This document shows positions 1-11,000 of a stretch of 22,166 nt of DNA, in pieces (the stretch's first letter is position 1; each line of letters begins with the position of its first letter). The position numbers and the translations under genes are program-made. Origin of the DNA: a virus; IMG/VR virus record IMGVR_UViG_3300020214_002438, positions 1 to 22,166 of that record. One strand, written 5' to 3'. The notes under the pieces are model-generated. The model was not told the DNA's origin. It did not search any database and saw only the letters and a program-made list of their open reading frames with translations.

Positions 1-18
1 TCCGGTCTCAGGTTCCAT
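1..18 (-). CDS. 5' end of a further gene on the minus strand (partial)
   Basis: Only six codons are inside the window: an ATG at 16-18 followed by E-P-E-T-G, open to the edge. The start is supported by a clean AAGGAG Shine-Dalgarno at 26-31, seven bases before the ATG, a better site than most in this operon. The ATG overlaps the last codons of the 67-aa gene upstream by 11 bases, which indicates translational coupling. In HK97-like phages the major capsid protein usually follows portal and protease. None is seen elsewhere here, so this could be its start, but nothing in six residues shows that. Confidence 0.5.
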
Positions 19-211
19 GTTTTCGCTCCTTGTATTGCATCGTCGTCGCTAGGCAACCCTTGTGGTTGACGCAACTGCCGCATGGAAACTGGCGTTTCTC
101 GCCCGTCGCAATGCAGTGATATTTCAATTTGACTGCGTTATTTTGTGTAGGTTTATCATAACCCATAACACGGTTCCCGCGGGTGTACTCGCCGCTTGGT
201 CTACCGTTCAT
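8..211 (-). CDS. Small Cys-containing protein, 67 aa, function unknown
   Basis: I do not recognise this protein. It begins 12 bases after the stop of the 600-aa repeat protein and its end overlaps the next start, so it sits in a tightly packed structural operon. The C-terminal half has four cysteines (about residues 33, 44, 47 and 53), including a C-G-S-C knuckle followed by N-H-K-G-C, compatible with a small zinc-binding fold, though this is inference. The protein is basic and has no membrane segment. The Shine-Dalgarno before the ATG at 211 is weak (GAGCGAG); an internal ATG at codon 16 is an alternative start. Its place suggests a minor head protein, without direct evidence. Confidence 0.6.
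   Translation of the reverse strand: MNGRPSGEYTRGNRVMGYDKPTQNNAVKLKYHCIATGEKRQFPCGSCVNHKGCLATTMQYKERKHGT
26..31 (-). promoter_or_regulatory. Shine-Dalgarno AAGGAG for the gene starting at 18
   Basis: AAGGAG on the minus strand lies seven bases before the ATG at 16-18 and inside the last codons of the 67-aa gene. It is the main evidence that a new gene begins at the window edge. Confidence 0.6.
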
Positions 212-223
212 TGACTCGCTCGT

Positions 224-2026
224 TTACGCTTCGCCACCGTAGTAGTAGTCGCTCCGCCCCCTGGGGAACCTGCGCGCTCTGTTGGCCCCCGACAATCTGT
301 CAGCCGGGCGATTCGGGCGCGCGCGATTCTGACGCGCGCTCTCGGCCCTCTGGTTCGACGTGTCGGGTCTGGCTCCTCGTCGTCCTGGGTTGAGATTTCT
401 GCTTGGTCCACCCGGTTCTTGCAGTCTGTCCACTGGTCTTTGTGGACGAGCGCCGGCTTGACGCGCGCTCTCCGCTCTCTGGTTCGACGTGTCGGGTGGG
501 CGCTTGCCTTGCAGGCGGCGGTTTTCGTTGTCCCTGAACGAGTCGTCGTAACCAGGTCCGCCAGCCCCGGGCAACCTGTCCACGGGCCTACCGGCTGGGC
601 GCTTGCCTTGATTGCGGGCGTCCTCGGCGCGTTGATTTGACGTGTCGGGTCTGGCCCCTCGTTGTCCTGGGTTGAGATTCCCGCTTGGTCCGCCTGCTCC
701 TGGCAACCTGTCAACTGGTCTCCCGGCGGGCCGCTTGCCCTGATTGCGCGCGTCTTCGGCTCGCTGGTTGGACGTGTCGGGTGGGCGCTTGCCTTCCAGA
801 CGGCGGTTTTCGTTGTCCCTGAACGAGTCGTCGTAGCCGGGACCGCCTGCTCCCGGCAACCTGTCCACGGGCCTTCCTGCGGGGCGCTTGCCTTGATTGC
901 GAGCGTCTTCCGCTCGTTGATTTGACGTGTCGGGTCTGGCCCCTCGTTGTCCTGGGTTGAGATTCCCGCTTGGTCCGGCAGCCCCTGGCAACCTGTCCAC
1001 GGGTCTACCTGCTGGGCGCATTCCCTGCTGTCTGCGATACTCGGCGTCCTCTGACGACGTGTCGGGTCTGGCCCCTCGTTGTCCTGGGTTGAGACTCCCG
1101 CTTGGTCCGCCTGCTCCTGGCAACCTGTCAACTGGTCTCCCGGCGGGGCGCTTGCCCCTGTTGCGTGCGTCCTCGTTGTCCTGGAAGGAGGTGTCGGGTG
1201 GGCGTTTGCCCTCGTTGCGCCTGTCCTCGTTGTCCTCGAACGAGGTGTCGCGCAGTCCCTGCTGTCTGCGATACTCGTTGTCCTCGAACGACGTGTCGCG
1301 CTCGCCGCCGTAACCGAAACCGCTCCTGCCCTGATCGTCGACGCGCCCTGCGTTCACGTCGCCCATCCGGTTCTCGAAGTTGCGCTTGTCGCTCGCTTCT
1401 ATCCTGTCCGGCGGGATGAAGCCCTGACCCTCGAGCGCTATTCTGTCGAATCTCGCCCTCGCCTCGGTCCTGAACCTTCTCTCCTGCTCCGATCGTTTCG
1501 GACCACGGTTGAGTTGCACGCCCTGCCTGGCGGCCTCGCTTCGCACGAATTGCCTGCGTCGCAGCTCCATCCCCTCCGGCGCGCCTCCGCCGACCGGCTT
1601 GTTGTCGCGTCGCTTGTACGGGACCCTCTGCTCCTGCGGAGTTCCGTCGTAGATGTATCCGTCTGAGTCCCTGTCGATCATGTCCCCGGCGGCGCCGCCA
1701 CCGGCCGCCGGCCTAGCTCCGCCGATCGTCGCCCCGAGGGCCTTGATCTGGACCTCGTTCAGTGCGTGCTTCAGCTCATTGATCAGGCTCGGACCGATAG
1801 TCTTCGCGTCGTAAAGGATGATCCCGTCGGGCACCGCGCTTGACTTCATGTCGTAGTCGGAGAGGACCGCGTCTATGGCCGATTTTGCGTAGAACAGTTC
1901 CGATTGCGGTATCGGCAGAAGCACCTCGTCCTCGGGTTCGTCCTCCTCCATCATCGCCAGTTCGCCAAGGGCGAATTGGTAGGCGGACGTCATCGACTTT
2001 ACATTGTATGTTCCGGCGTATTTCAT
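224..2026 (-). CDS. Basic Arg/Pro/Gly-rich repeat protein, 600 aa, probable head-associated protein
   Basis: No known family is recognised. Residues 1-98 look folded: an acidic stretch near 27-34, then helical sequence. Residues 118-129 form an EF-hand-like D-x-D-x-D-G-Y-I loop. Residues 150-240 are charged and helical. From about 243 to the end the protein is a low-complexity array rich in Arg, Pro, Gly, Asp and Asn, built from units such as RPVDRLPGAGGP, NLNPGQRGARPDTS and NQRAEDARNQGK, and is surely disordered and strongly basic. The ATG at 2026 is chosen because GGAGG lies four bases before it; an in-frame extension upstream to 2068 has no such site. The gene starts 48 bases after the protease/giant ORF stop, where scaffold, decoration or internal proteins are often found. 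A DNA- or capsid-binding role is inferred from charge and position only. Confidence 0.8.
   Translation of the reverse strand: MKYAGTYNVKSMTSAYQFALGELAMMEEDEPEDEVLLPIPQSELFYAKSAIDAVLSDYDMKSSAVPDGIILYDAKTIGPSLINELKHALNEVQIKALGATIGGARPAAGGGAAGDMIDRDSDGYIYDGTPQEQRVPYKRRDNKPVGGGAPEGMELRRRQFVRSEAARQGVQLNRGPKRSEQERRFRTEARARFDRIALEGQGFIPPDRIEASDKRNFENRMGDVNAGRVDDQGRSGFGYGGERDTSFEDNEYRRQQGLRDTSFEDNEDRRNEGKRPPDTSFQDNEDARNRGKRPAGRPVDRLPGAGGPSGSLNPGQRGARPDTSSEDAEYRRQQGMRPAGRPVDRLPGAAGPSGNLNPGQRGARPDTSNQRAEDARNQGKRPAGRPVDRLPGAGGPGYDDSFRDNENRRLEGKRPPDTSNQRAEDARNQGKRPAGRPVDRLPGAGGPSGNLNPGQRGARPDTSNQRAEDARNQGKRPAGRPVDRLPGAGGPGYDDSFRDNENRRLQGKRPPDTSNQRAESARQAGARPQRPVDRLQEPGGPSRNLNPGRRGARPDTSNQRAESARQNRARPNRPADRLSGANRARRFPRGRSDYYYGGEA
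300..1300 (-). repeat. Coding tandem repeat array with 285-bp and 132-bp periods
   Basis: Near-identical blocks recur inside the 600-aa gene. The plus-strand string cgtgtcgggt followed by ctggc appears at 359, 641, 926 and 1058, giving spacings of 282, 285 and 132 bp. A related block beginning cgtgtcgggtgggcg appears at 488 and 773, again 285 bp apart. The basic unit is 44 aa (132 bp). A 95-aa super-unit combines two such units with a G-Y-D-D-S-F-R-D-N-E-N insert and occurs about twice. All periods are multiples of three, so unit gain or loss keeps the frame. Confidence 0.9.
1640..1675 (-). other. EF-hand/dockerin-like calcium-loop motif in the 600-aa protein
   Basis: Residues 118-129 read D-R-D-S-D-G-Y-I-Y-D-G-T. 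The D-x-D-x-D-G-x-I core is typical of calcium-binding loops. Position 12 is Thr rather than the usual Glu or Asp, so true calcium binding is uncertain. It lies between the folded N-terminus and the disordered repeats. Confidence 0.4.
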
Positions 2027-2030
2027 GGTC

Positions 2031-2035
2031 CCTCC
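2031..2035 (-). promoter_or_regulatory. Shine-Dalgarno GGAGG deciding the start of the 600-aa gene
   Basis: GGAGG on the minus strand lies four bases before the ATG at 2024-2026 in the 48-bp gap after the giant ORF. It favours this start over the in-frame extension that reaches 2068. Confidence 0.65.
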
Positions 2036-2074
2036 AATTGTAGAAGACTGTTTGTTGTATGACTGCAATAGTAG

Positions 2075-5000
2075 CTATTCGGCAAGGACCGACCCCACCG
2101 TTTCCGTAATCATTGACAGGCGCTTGCCCCTCGCCGCGGTCTCGGCCGACTTCGACGACAGGCCGGGTCCCATCAGCTCGGAGACGAGGCGAGACATCTG
2201 GCCGCGCGCCATCAGCCCCTCGGGCTTGGTCATTTCCGTCCTCGGCTTGTTCGCCTTCCGTCTCTCCCTCCTCAGGATCTCCTTCGCCTGCGAGTGCGTC
2301 AGCAGGCCCACGTCCACGGCGTTGACGAGGTAGGCCAGTCCGAGTCTCACGCCGCCGTCGGAGAGCATCCGCGATAGACCCGCCGATATCAGCTCCCTCC
2401 TGAGCAGTTCTCGGTCGCTCCCGTCCGTCCTGTCGGCCATGGCCAGCAGTTGCGCCCCTATCCTGACCGAGTTCTGTCCGAACTTGACCATCGATTGCCC
2501 AGTCATGCGGGAAATTCGCGCGACGTCGCGCTGCACCGACCTGATTACTTCGTCGTACCTTTCCCGTACCGAGTAGTCGGACGAGCCGATCAACGATCCG
2601 ATCCTGTCCGCCGCGTCGTTGCTGACGACCTCTAGCGAGGACACGTCGCCGGAGGCGCGCATGTAGCTTGGCGAGTTGGCGCCGGCCTGCGCGTCGTCCG
2701 TTTCCGCACCCCTCGGGAGTATGTAGACGGGCAGGCTCCCGACGCCGAACCGGCTCGAGGACTCCCTGGCGATGCCAGCCCTCTGAGAGTGCCAAGACTC
2801 AAGCGTCTCGAAATCCGGGTCACCCGGGTCGAGTCTCTCCATCAGCTGGTTGTAGAAGTAGTTCCTCCTCCGCTGGAGTTTCGAGAGATTCTGTACGAGA
2901 CCCCTCATCTCCTCCTGCTTGGCGGCGGAGTCGTCGGTGGGCGCCAGTTGTTCTATCCTTCCGAGGACGGTGTGCAGGGCGGAGTCGCTGGATGCGTACC
3001 CGCCGATCAGTCTCGAGACCGGCGCGTCGTCGGGTGATGGGAAGGGGATTGACGCTCGACCGGATTCGTACTCCGACATGGCCGAGCGGACGTTGTCCAT
3101 GCTGACCTGTTGCTTCCCGCTGTTCCTCGCGACGAACCTCAGCGTGCTGGGCAACCCGGTGCTCGACATCCCCGCATTCGCGTCACCGTCGTCGTCAAAC
3201 AGCGTCGGTCGCCTGCCGGGATCGGACATCTCCTGCATCCTCGGGTCCTCCGCCACGACCTCCGTCGCGGTCTTTGGCTCCGACGGCGGGGGGGCGAACG
3301 GGTCGAACGTCTTGTCTCCCCTGTCCATGCGTTCGGCCCCTCGCAGGGCCTCCCTCCTGTCCTTGAAAACCCTGCTTGAAATTGCGTTCCTGTTGTCGGT
3401 GTCTATGATCACGAAGCCGCCGTCGACCGGCTTGAAGTCGTAGCGTTGCCTGATGAAGGGTTTCTTGCCAGCCATGCCAGCCTCCCCGTCGCGACGCGGT
3501 TCGCTCTGCGTCATCTTCGTGGGGGGTTTGTCCATCCCGAGGAAGCGGGAGATGTTCTTGAGGGCCGAGGCTGGCGTCTCGCCGTAGAACCTATTCGTCT
3601 CGTCGTCCATAAGCTCGGCGAAATCGTTGCCGAAGACCCCGGACCGACTCTCCTCCCTGTCTCGCCTGATCGACGCCTCCGCCATCCAGAGTGGGAAGTC
3701 GTCGCCCAGCTCGCCCTTCTTCTGTTCGACCAACCTCATGAAAGCGCGTCTGCGACGCATCGCATTCGCATGCTCTATCCTCGACTCCGGGTCCATGGCG
3801 GCGAGTCGGCGCACGAGCGCGACGTCGCGCCCTCTCTCAACGAAGCCGAGGACCTGCGCTGCAGGTAGACCCGTGAACGATGCGACTCTCTCGATCACCC
3901 CGGTGACCCCGACGGGGGTCTGTCCCGCGTCCGCCACGTCAAACTGGGAGAAGTCGACGGCGTCCACCCTGTCGCCCCTTATGACGAGGTCCTCGATCAT
4001 TGAGTCGTGGTTGAGCATCGTGGCGTAGTGGTAGATGTCGACGAGGTCGTCGTCGGTCGGCGAGTTCCAGCTCCTGTCGGGCAGCGTCCTGAAACGGTTC
4101 CCGAACGAAGTGGCTATCTTTTCGTAATTTGCGCTACCGAACATGGCGTGGAGCCGCGAGTCGAACCACTTTGATCCGCTCAGTATCGGTATTCCGTCGG
4201 CGTCGCCGAACGGCGAGGAACCGCCCGACCGGCCCATGGCCGCCTCGGCTCCCGAGGATATGGCCGCGGTCCTGGGGGATGGGGACAGCCTGTCGAGAAT
4301 CCCCATGGCCCTGTAGGCAGGCACCAGACCGAGGCTCACGGCCTCCACCAGATACGCAACCAGCGCCCTTCGGCCGCCCCTGGCGAACAGCACGGCGGCG
4401 CCGGAATCGATCATTTTGTAGGTAACGTCCAGCCCGCTGACTCCGGAGCCCGGGCCCGCCCCCGGCGTGGAAGCCAGAAGTCCGAGCATGTCCGTTGATC
4501 CGAACCTCAGGTCGTAGATGAGTGCGAGGATCTTCGCGGTGGACTTGACCACCTCGCGTCCCAATTGGGAATTTGCCGGGATGGGGGCTTTGCTCGGGTC
4601 GATTATTCGGTCGATAGCCCGACCGACAGCGCTCGCCCTGCCTTTCAGCGCATCGCCGAACGAGGAGAACGCCTGCTCCGTCCCACGGCCCGGCCGCCGG
4701 ACGAAGTCGTCGATTATCTGGTCGGAGAGACGCTTCCAATCCTCGTCAAACCCTGCGTCCGTGGCGGCCTCGAAATTCATGGAGGGGGCGAGTCGCGTGA
4801 ACTCGCTCATCAAGCGGCGCAGGTCGGGGTCCGGGTTACCCATGCCGGCCTCCGCGTCCGTTTGCGGCGAAGACAGGTGTCTCCTCCTGATCTCGTCGCT
4901 CAAGTCCCTTATCTTGTCCTTGATTGCGTCGGACTTGACCCTGAACTCTGGATCGGAACGCCTACCGTCATGGTCGAAGGAGAACAGGTCCGAAACCGAC

Positions 5001-8000
5001 TCGTTGAACTGGTTGATGAGGTCGTCCGCCTCGCTTTGCGCGTAGTTCCTCCCTCCCCTCCTCAACCCGTTGCTAATGTCCAGCGCGTTGATCCCCAGCC
5101 TGCGCAGCGCCGAGTCCACGGCGCGCGCCGCGCTAGCCGGATCCGAGGCGGGGTCAATTATCATTCCCAGCGAAGAGGGGGTGGCGACGCCATCGGACAC
5201 CATCTCGGACGTGTTCCTGAACGCCCTTGACGCGATTGCGTCCGAGTACATCGAGTAGTCGTGCGTCGACAGCCTGCCGAGGAGCTCGGACCTAGGGACT
5301 CGCGACAACCTTGAGACCCTCTCCAGGGCCTCCGCAATCTCCCCGTTGGCGACCGAGTAGTCGAGCATCAGCGACAGGTTGGCGTTCCTGGCCAGTTCGG
5401 CCCTGTCGGCGACGAACTCACCGGGGAGCTCGTAGCTTCCGTCCATGACCCCCGGTGGGGCCCTGAATTCGCCGGTCAGCTTGTACCCCATCCTGCCCAT
5501 CGACACGGAGAATCCGTTTTGGTCCGTGCTGTCGTTTGACCTGATTCTCATCACCCTGTTGGCGGCGGCGACCGAATCGAGCGCCCTTGACATGGCGGCG
5601 TTTGAGGACGGCCCCGAGTGGAACGCGTTCTCGAACCTGAGCCTGTGCGCCGCGAGTCGCTCGGATAGCTCGACATCGGACATGTCCGCCATGGCCACGT
5701 CGTCGGTGGTTGCGACCCAGTAGGAGGATGAGTCCGTCGCTCCGTCCCTGTTGGTCAGGCCCGCCATGCCGGCGATCGGTCCGTCCGGCGACCTCCTTCT
5801 CCCGAAGGCCCTCCTCCTCATGTGGTCGGCGTACTGGGCGGGCGTCGTCGGTTTGCCCCCAGGGCCGGCCGCCGTGCGTACACCGTATATGTTCGCGGGA
5901 AGCTCCGTCAGCTCGCTGGGTCTCGGGGGGGTGTTGCCGCCTGCGTTGATCTGGGCGAAATCAAACTTCTTGAGTTTCCCGTCCGCGAGGTCAATTCCGT
6001 GGACCACCAAGTCGTTTGGCCCGGCTGCCTCCGACCCGCTGATTCCTGACTTGGTCGTCAGCTCGATTGAGATGATTCTGTACGCCGCCGTCGACCCGTC
6101 CGGATTCCTGCCGTAGTTGAACTCGATCGCGAATCCTCCCTCCCGCACCTCGTTGAACGTGGCGAAAGCGACGGTCGCGGAGCTCGGCCCCTCCTTGGGT
6201 GAGACCGACTTGAATTCGTAGTGGATGCCCGTGGGCGTCTCGTATACGCGGACCCCATAGGCCGTCTGGTACAAAAGCCTCCTGTTCGGGTCTCCGTCGT
6301 CCGTGGGTGGCATCCCTCCGCCTCCCGGTGGTCGGGTGTCTCCCCCGCCTGGGGGCGTGGACGCCCCACCACCACCGCCCCCTGGTCGCGGTTCCCCTGG
6401 CGCGTCTCCGCCGCTGGGCTCTGTCGGCGCCTCCGGGTCGAACAATCTCTCGCGTGGTCGCTCCGTGATGCCGCTCTGCCTTCTCCAAGCTTCGAGGTCG
6501 GCCGCGTACTGCTCGTCGACCTGGGCCTGCGCCCACCGCACGAGTTCTGGGTCAAACATCTGATCGGCCCTTCCCCACCGCTCCGCGAGCGCCACCATTT
6601 CCAGGAACACCTTGGCGGTAACGTTTATGTCCGCCACTGCGTCGTGCCCCGCCTCTGCGGGCACGCCGAAGTACCGGGCGAGCGCCTCGAGCGCGTTGGA
6701 CGAAAAGAACCTCGGGTACCACTGTCCGAGACCCTCCTTTTTCAACGTTGGTATGTACTTCAGCGGACCGGTGGCCCTGCGTCCTATCCTGTCGAGGGCG
6801 TCTGGTTTGCCACCTCTTCCCCCCCACGACCTGGCACGCGGGAATAGGGGATGTCTCCCGCGGATCGTGATGGCCTTTGAGATCCAGTTGACGAACGGGT
6901 TCATGTCCCTGTCGTAGTTTTTCTTACCGGACTTCGCAGACGGAGAGTCATTCAGGTGTGCTTGAATCTGCTTGAACCTGTAGGAGTCGATGTGGAACAC
7001 CCAGTTGGCGATGGCGAGCGTGTCCATCCAGCCGGCGATGGGGTATTCGCCCATCACCTCCTTCCACAGCGACATGTCGAAATTCCTGAGGTTGTGGGAG
7101 ATGATTATCGCGTCGGCCCCCACGACCTCCGCTATTCGGCGCCGCGCCTCGTCGACGGGCACGAATTCGCCCGGTGTCGTCGCTAGCGCTTGACCGACGG
7201 GGATGCCGTTCTTCTTCACATTCTTCTTCGTCCAATCCGACAGCGGCGTGCCGGCGGGATCTATCCACACCTCGAGTCGTTTGGGGTTTGCGAAATCCCC
7301 GTTTTCGACGACGATGATGCCCACTTGCAGGGGCCTACCCGTGTCAATCTCGCCTATCGGAATGCCGGTCGTCTCCCAGTCGACGAAGACGAGCTTCTTG
7401 CGCTTTATGAAGTTCATGAACTCAGGCCAGCTCCTGATTCTGTCCATCTCGGCCTTGATGCCTGTTGGAAGTTCCCTGCCGTCGGGGCCGATCGGATTTC
7501 CCCAGGGTCGCCACGCCTTCCTGAACGGCGTTCTCAAGGCGACATGGCCCGTTTTCGGGTCTATCACCTCCTCGCCGGTCTCTTCGTCTGTAACTGCCCT
7601 GGCTTTCCAGGTTTCGATCCATTTCTGGGTGCCCAGCTTTATTCGCTCCCACAGCCTTTTTTCGTCCGCCCGACCCGCTTTGATGGCCTTGGGGTCGTTG
7701 CGCGCCAAGCCCCACGCGACCTCCCTCGCCGTGGGTTTCGCCCCGTCGACCCCGGCGCCGGGTGCAACGTACTCGGGCCGGGGATCGAGCGTCACTGCGT
7801 CGAACTCGTCGGGTCTGGTTTCGATCTGGCCCGCGAGATTGTCGTCGTCGGCGTCGCTGGCAACGATTGGGATCTCGCGCGTGTCCGGGCTGCCCGCCGC
7901 CCGGCTTGTCGTGCCAGCGGTGGGTTGACTGGTCGCCGGTCCCGGTTTCGTGCTCTCGTTGTCGTCGCGTTTCGCTGGCTTCATCCTGTCGGTGCTGAAC

Positions 8001-11000
8001 ACTCTCCTCTGCTTCTTCCCGTCCACGTATTCGTCGCCGACCACGTATGCGTTGAGGTCCCCGACCTGCACGTCGTAATTGCTGGAGTGGTCCCCGAGTC
8101 TCTCCTCGTCGGTTGCGAGCTTGGACAGGTCAACTTGCGACATCGGGACGAGCCTCGTTATGCCTCGGTCGTCCGTCACGAGGATCCGGGTCTCGCCGAT
8201 GGTTTTGTCGTACTCGCCGTACACGACAAGTGGGTTGAAGATGGTCCTGTTCCTGTCCTCCTTCACGCCCGGCTTGTCCTTGACCGAGCTCGGGTAGGAG
8301 AAGACGAGGCCCACCTTCCCTCCGGCGTCCCTGTCCCTCTTGCGGACCGCGGCGACGATCCTCCTTATTATTCCCGCCGGGCTCGTGTCGAACGCCCCGC
8401 CGTCCCTCGCCCTCGCGGTGCCAGGCAGGTTGGATATCTCGATGTAATCCCTGTCCTGGTCGTCGCCATCGCCCCTCAGCCGCATTCTTATGTAGTTGTA
8501 GAGGTTGGACTTCGTTGGGGAGGACATCCCCGCTTCCGCATCCCCGCCTGGAGCGCGGTTCCTCGACGGCGAGAATTCGTCGTCGGCTCGCCTCGGCGAG
8601 ACGCGGTCGTATACCAAGTCGGAGATCTCGACGGCTATCGGTGATCCGTCGGGCAGGTACCCGACGACGTGCGGGGTTCCGTTGCCGTCGAGCACGAACT
8701 CCCCCGTGATCTCGTCCACCACGCCGCTGACCACCCTGGGCGAGCGGATGACCCGGTCGACCAGCGACGGTCTCGTCTTTGAGCCGGGCTTGTAGCCGAC
8801 GACCTGCGTCACCTTGACCGACTTTTCGTCCTTCTTTATGCCGGCGATCAGTCTCTGCAGGTCGGCGAAGTTCTCGGACCTGCGCAGGGCGACGACGCTG
8901 TCCTCCTCCCTCCACGGCGCGTCGGACAGAACGACGTATCCGTAGGGGTCGTACACGAACCTGTCCCTGAGTCTGGGTGATTTGTCGCTGGCCGCTCGGC
9001 GGAGAGCGAAGATTATTTTCTGCGGAGAGTCGCCGGTGAAGCCGAGAAGTTCGTCCATCTGCCTCGTGCGCGAGGCCTGGAAGCGGATCTCCTCGCTGAG
9101 GACGTCGAGCTCGACTCCCTCGTCGTCCCAGCTCGCTACTCGCCGCGAAACCCCCGGAGCAGTTCCCTCGGGGTGGTTCCAGGTCCTAAGCTGCCTGCCA
9201 GAGAGAATGAGTGCGTACTTGACCTGAGACGCGGGGTGGTACTCGAACGTTGCGGCGTCGGCGATGCTCCTGCCGATCCTGACCGGGATGTACTCGACTG
9301 GGTTCCCGCTCTTGTCGTAACGAATGTGCGTCGTCGTCCCTGGTTCCACGAACGGAATGAGCTGCCCGTATCCCGTGTCGGTGTCGGCCGCGAACGTGTC
9401 GTACATCGAGACGCCGATCTCGTCCCTTTCGTGCGGCAGCTCGCCCCTCAGGCTTTGCACGCGACGGAGGGACTCAGCCTTGAGCAGGAGCATCCGCCAC
9501 CTCTGCTCTCCTCCCAGCGTCAGCCCCTTGCCGCCGAGCGCGTCGCGGAGCAGGCCGAGGAGCTCCGCCTGTTCCCTGTCCGGCATGACGGACTCTGGGA
9601 TCAGCCAGTCGTTCCTGTCGTCCGACGGGAAGTACTTCTCCGTCCTTGCGACCAGATCGGCCGTACGGGGAGCGAGTGCCATCCCTGCCTCTGCGTCGCC
9701 GCCGGAGCGACCGTAGGGGCGCGGGTACCTCATGAAGCGAACGCCGTCCCCTTGGTAGATCTGCCTCGTCACATGGGAGCTGACGGACAACTCCTCGGCG
9801 GAGACTATTCTCCCGATGATGCTCTCCGGTTTTATCCTCACCTCTCTCTCGCCGTCAAGGAGGTCTCCGTCGTAGGTTGGGTCGACGTCTATCACGAAGT
9901 CCATGTACCCCAAGCTTTCGGTCGTGGTTCTCCCAGGTTCCCCTCTCGCGACCGCCTCGGGGTCGATTCGCCTCCAGAACGGTCCTCCGCCGGGCTGGGA
10001 TTCGTCGGCCTGGCTTGACAGTCTGAACCTCAGGATTTCCCTGACCCTGATGATTCTCGTGGTCCCGGTTCCGGTGGGACCCTGAAGTTGCGGCTCGCCC
10101 CTGATGTCGACGACCAGGTAGGTCGGGTGACGTTCTCTCGGGGTGAAATCGTCCGGGGGGTCGAACTCCGATCTTTCGATCTCGAAGCCCCTGTCCGAGA
10201 GCGATCTCTCCGAGGCTTCCCTCTCCTCCACCGTCATGCGGTTGATGTCGTTCAACACGTGAACCAGGAAGTCCAGCGGTTCCCGGTCGAGCATCAGATG
10301 CGGGCCCGACTCGCTCACGGGGAATTTCGCGTTGTCTGGCGGCAACGCCGAGGGTGCCACGACGTGAACCAGTCGTTCCGGGTAATCCTCGTCCAGTCCA
10401 ATGGCGATGTCCGCCTCCGAACTCGTGTACCCGATCGCCCACGGAGCCCTCCTCGTCTCGGGCGTGAGGTCACCAGGAGGGGCCTCGATGAACGTGGACG
10501 GAGTCTGCGGGACGAGGAGTCTCTGCATCGGTCCATCTGGCAGACCCCTCTCCTCCCTGTCGTCCAGGTATGCTTCGTCGCGCGTCAAAACCGGGTCGAG
10601 CCTTCCGCGCTCGTCAAGGATCGGCCTGCGCGGTTCCAGCGCGGCCATGCCGGCCTCGGCGTCCCCGGTTCGCGCGACGTAACCCTGCGGTGCCAAGTCC
10701 GGGTCCGTCAGGACGGTCTCAATGTCCACGAACCCGTCGCGCTTGTGCATCTTTATGGCCCTAGCCATCAGGGCCGGGCCGAGGCTCTGCACCAGGAACT
10801 TCGGGTCGCTCGGCGCAACGTCGTCCGTGATCCTGACCGGCGTCGAAATTCCGATCAGGGGCTTGAGTGGGGCTATTATCTGCGACTCGCCGCTCGGTCC
10901 GAGCAGCCCGCCCCTGACTATCTCCGCGTCCAGCCTGCCCGCCGCCAAGAACGCCCCGCCGCGCAGCGAGCCCGTCAACTCCCACCGGTCGAGCATCGTT

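Noticed and set aside
208-1131. 307-aa alternative minus-strand frame across the repeat region
   Set aside because: It is another reading of the 132/285-bp repeats, which stay open in more than one frame because their length is a multiple of three. The 600-aa frame has the proper start and a non-repeat N-terminal domain.
2027-2074. Promoter in the 48-bp gap before the 600-aa gene
   Set aside because: Minus-strand TACAAT is present but lies only a few bases before the Shine-Dalgarno, so transcription would begin at the start codon; no matching -35 element was seen.
7190-8644. 484-aa plus-strand open frame opposite the exonuclease region
   Set aside because: It overlaps the intact DEDDh exonuclease coding frame on the other strand and has no recognisable domain.
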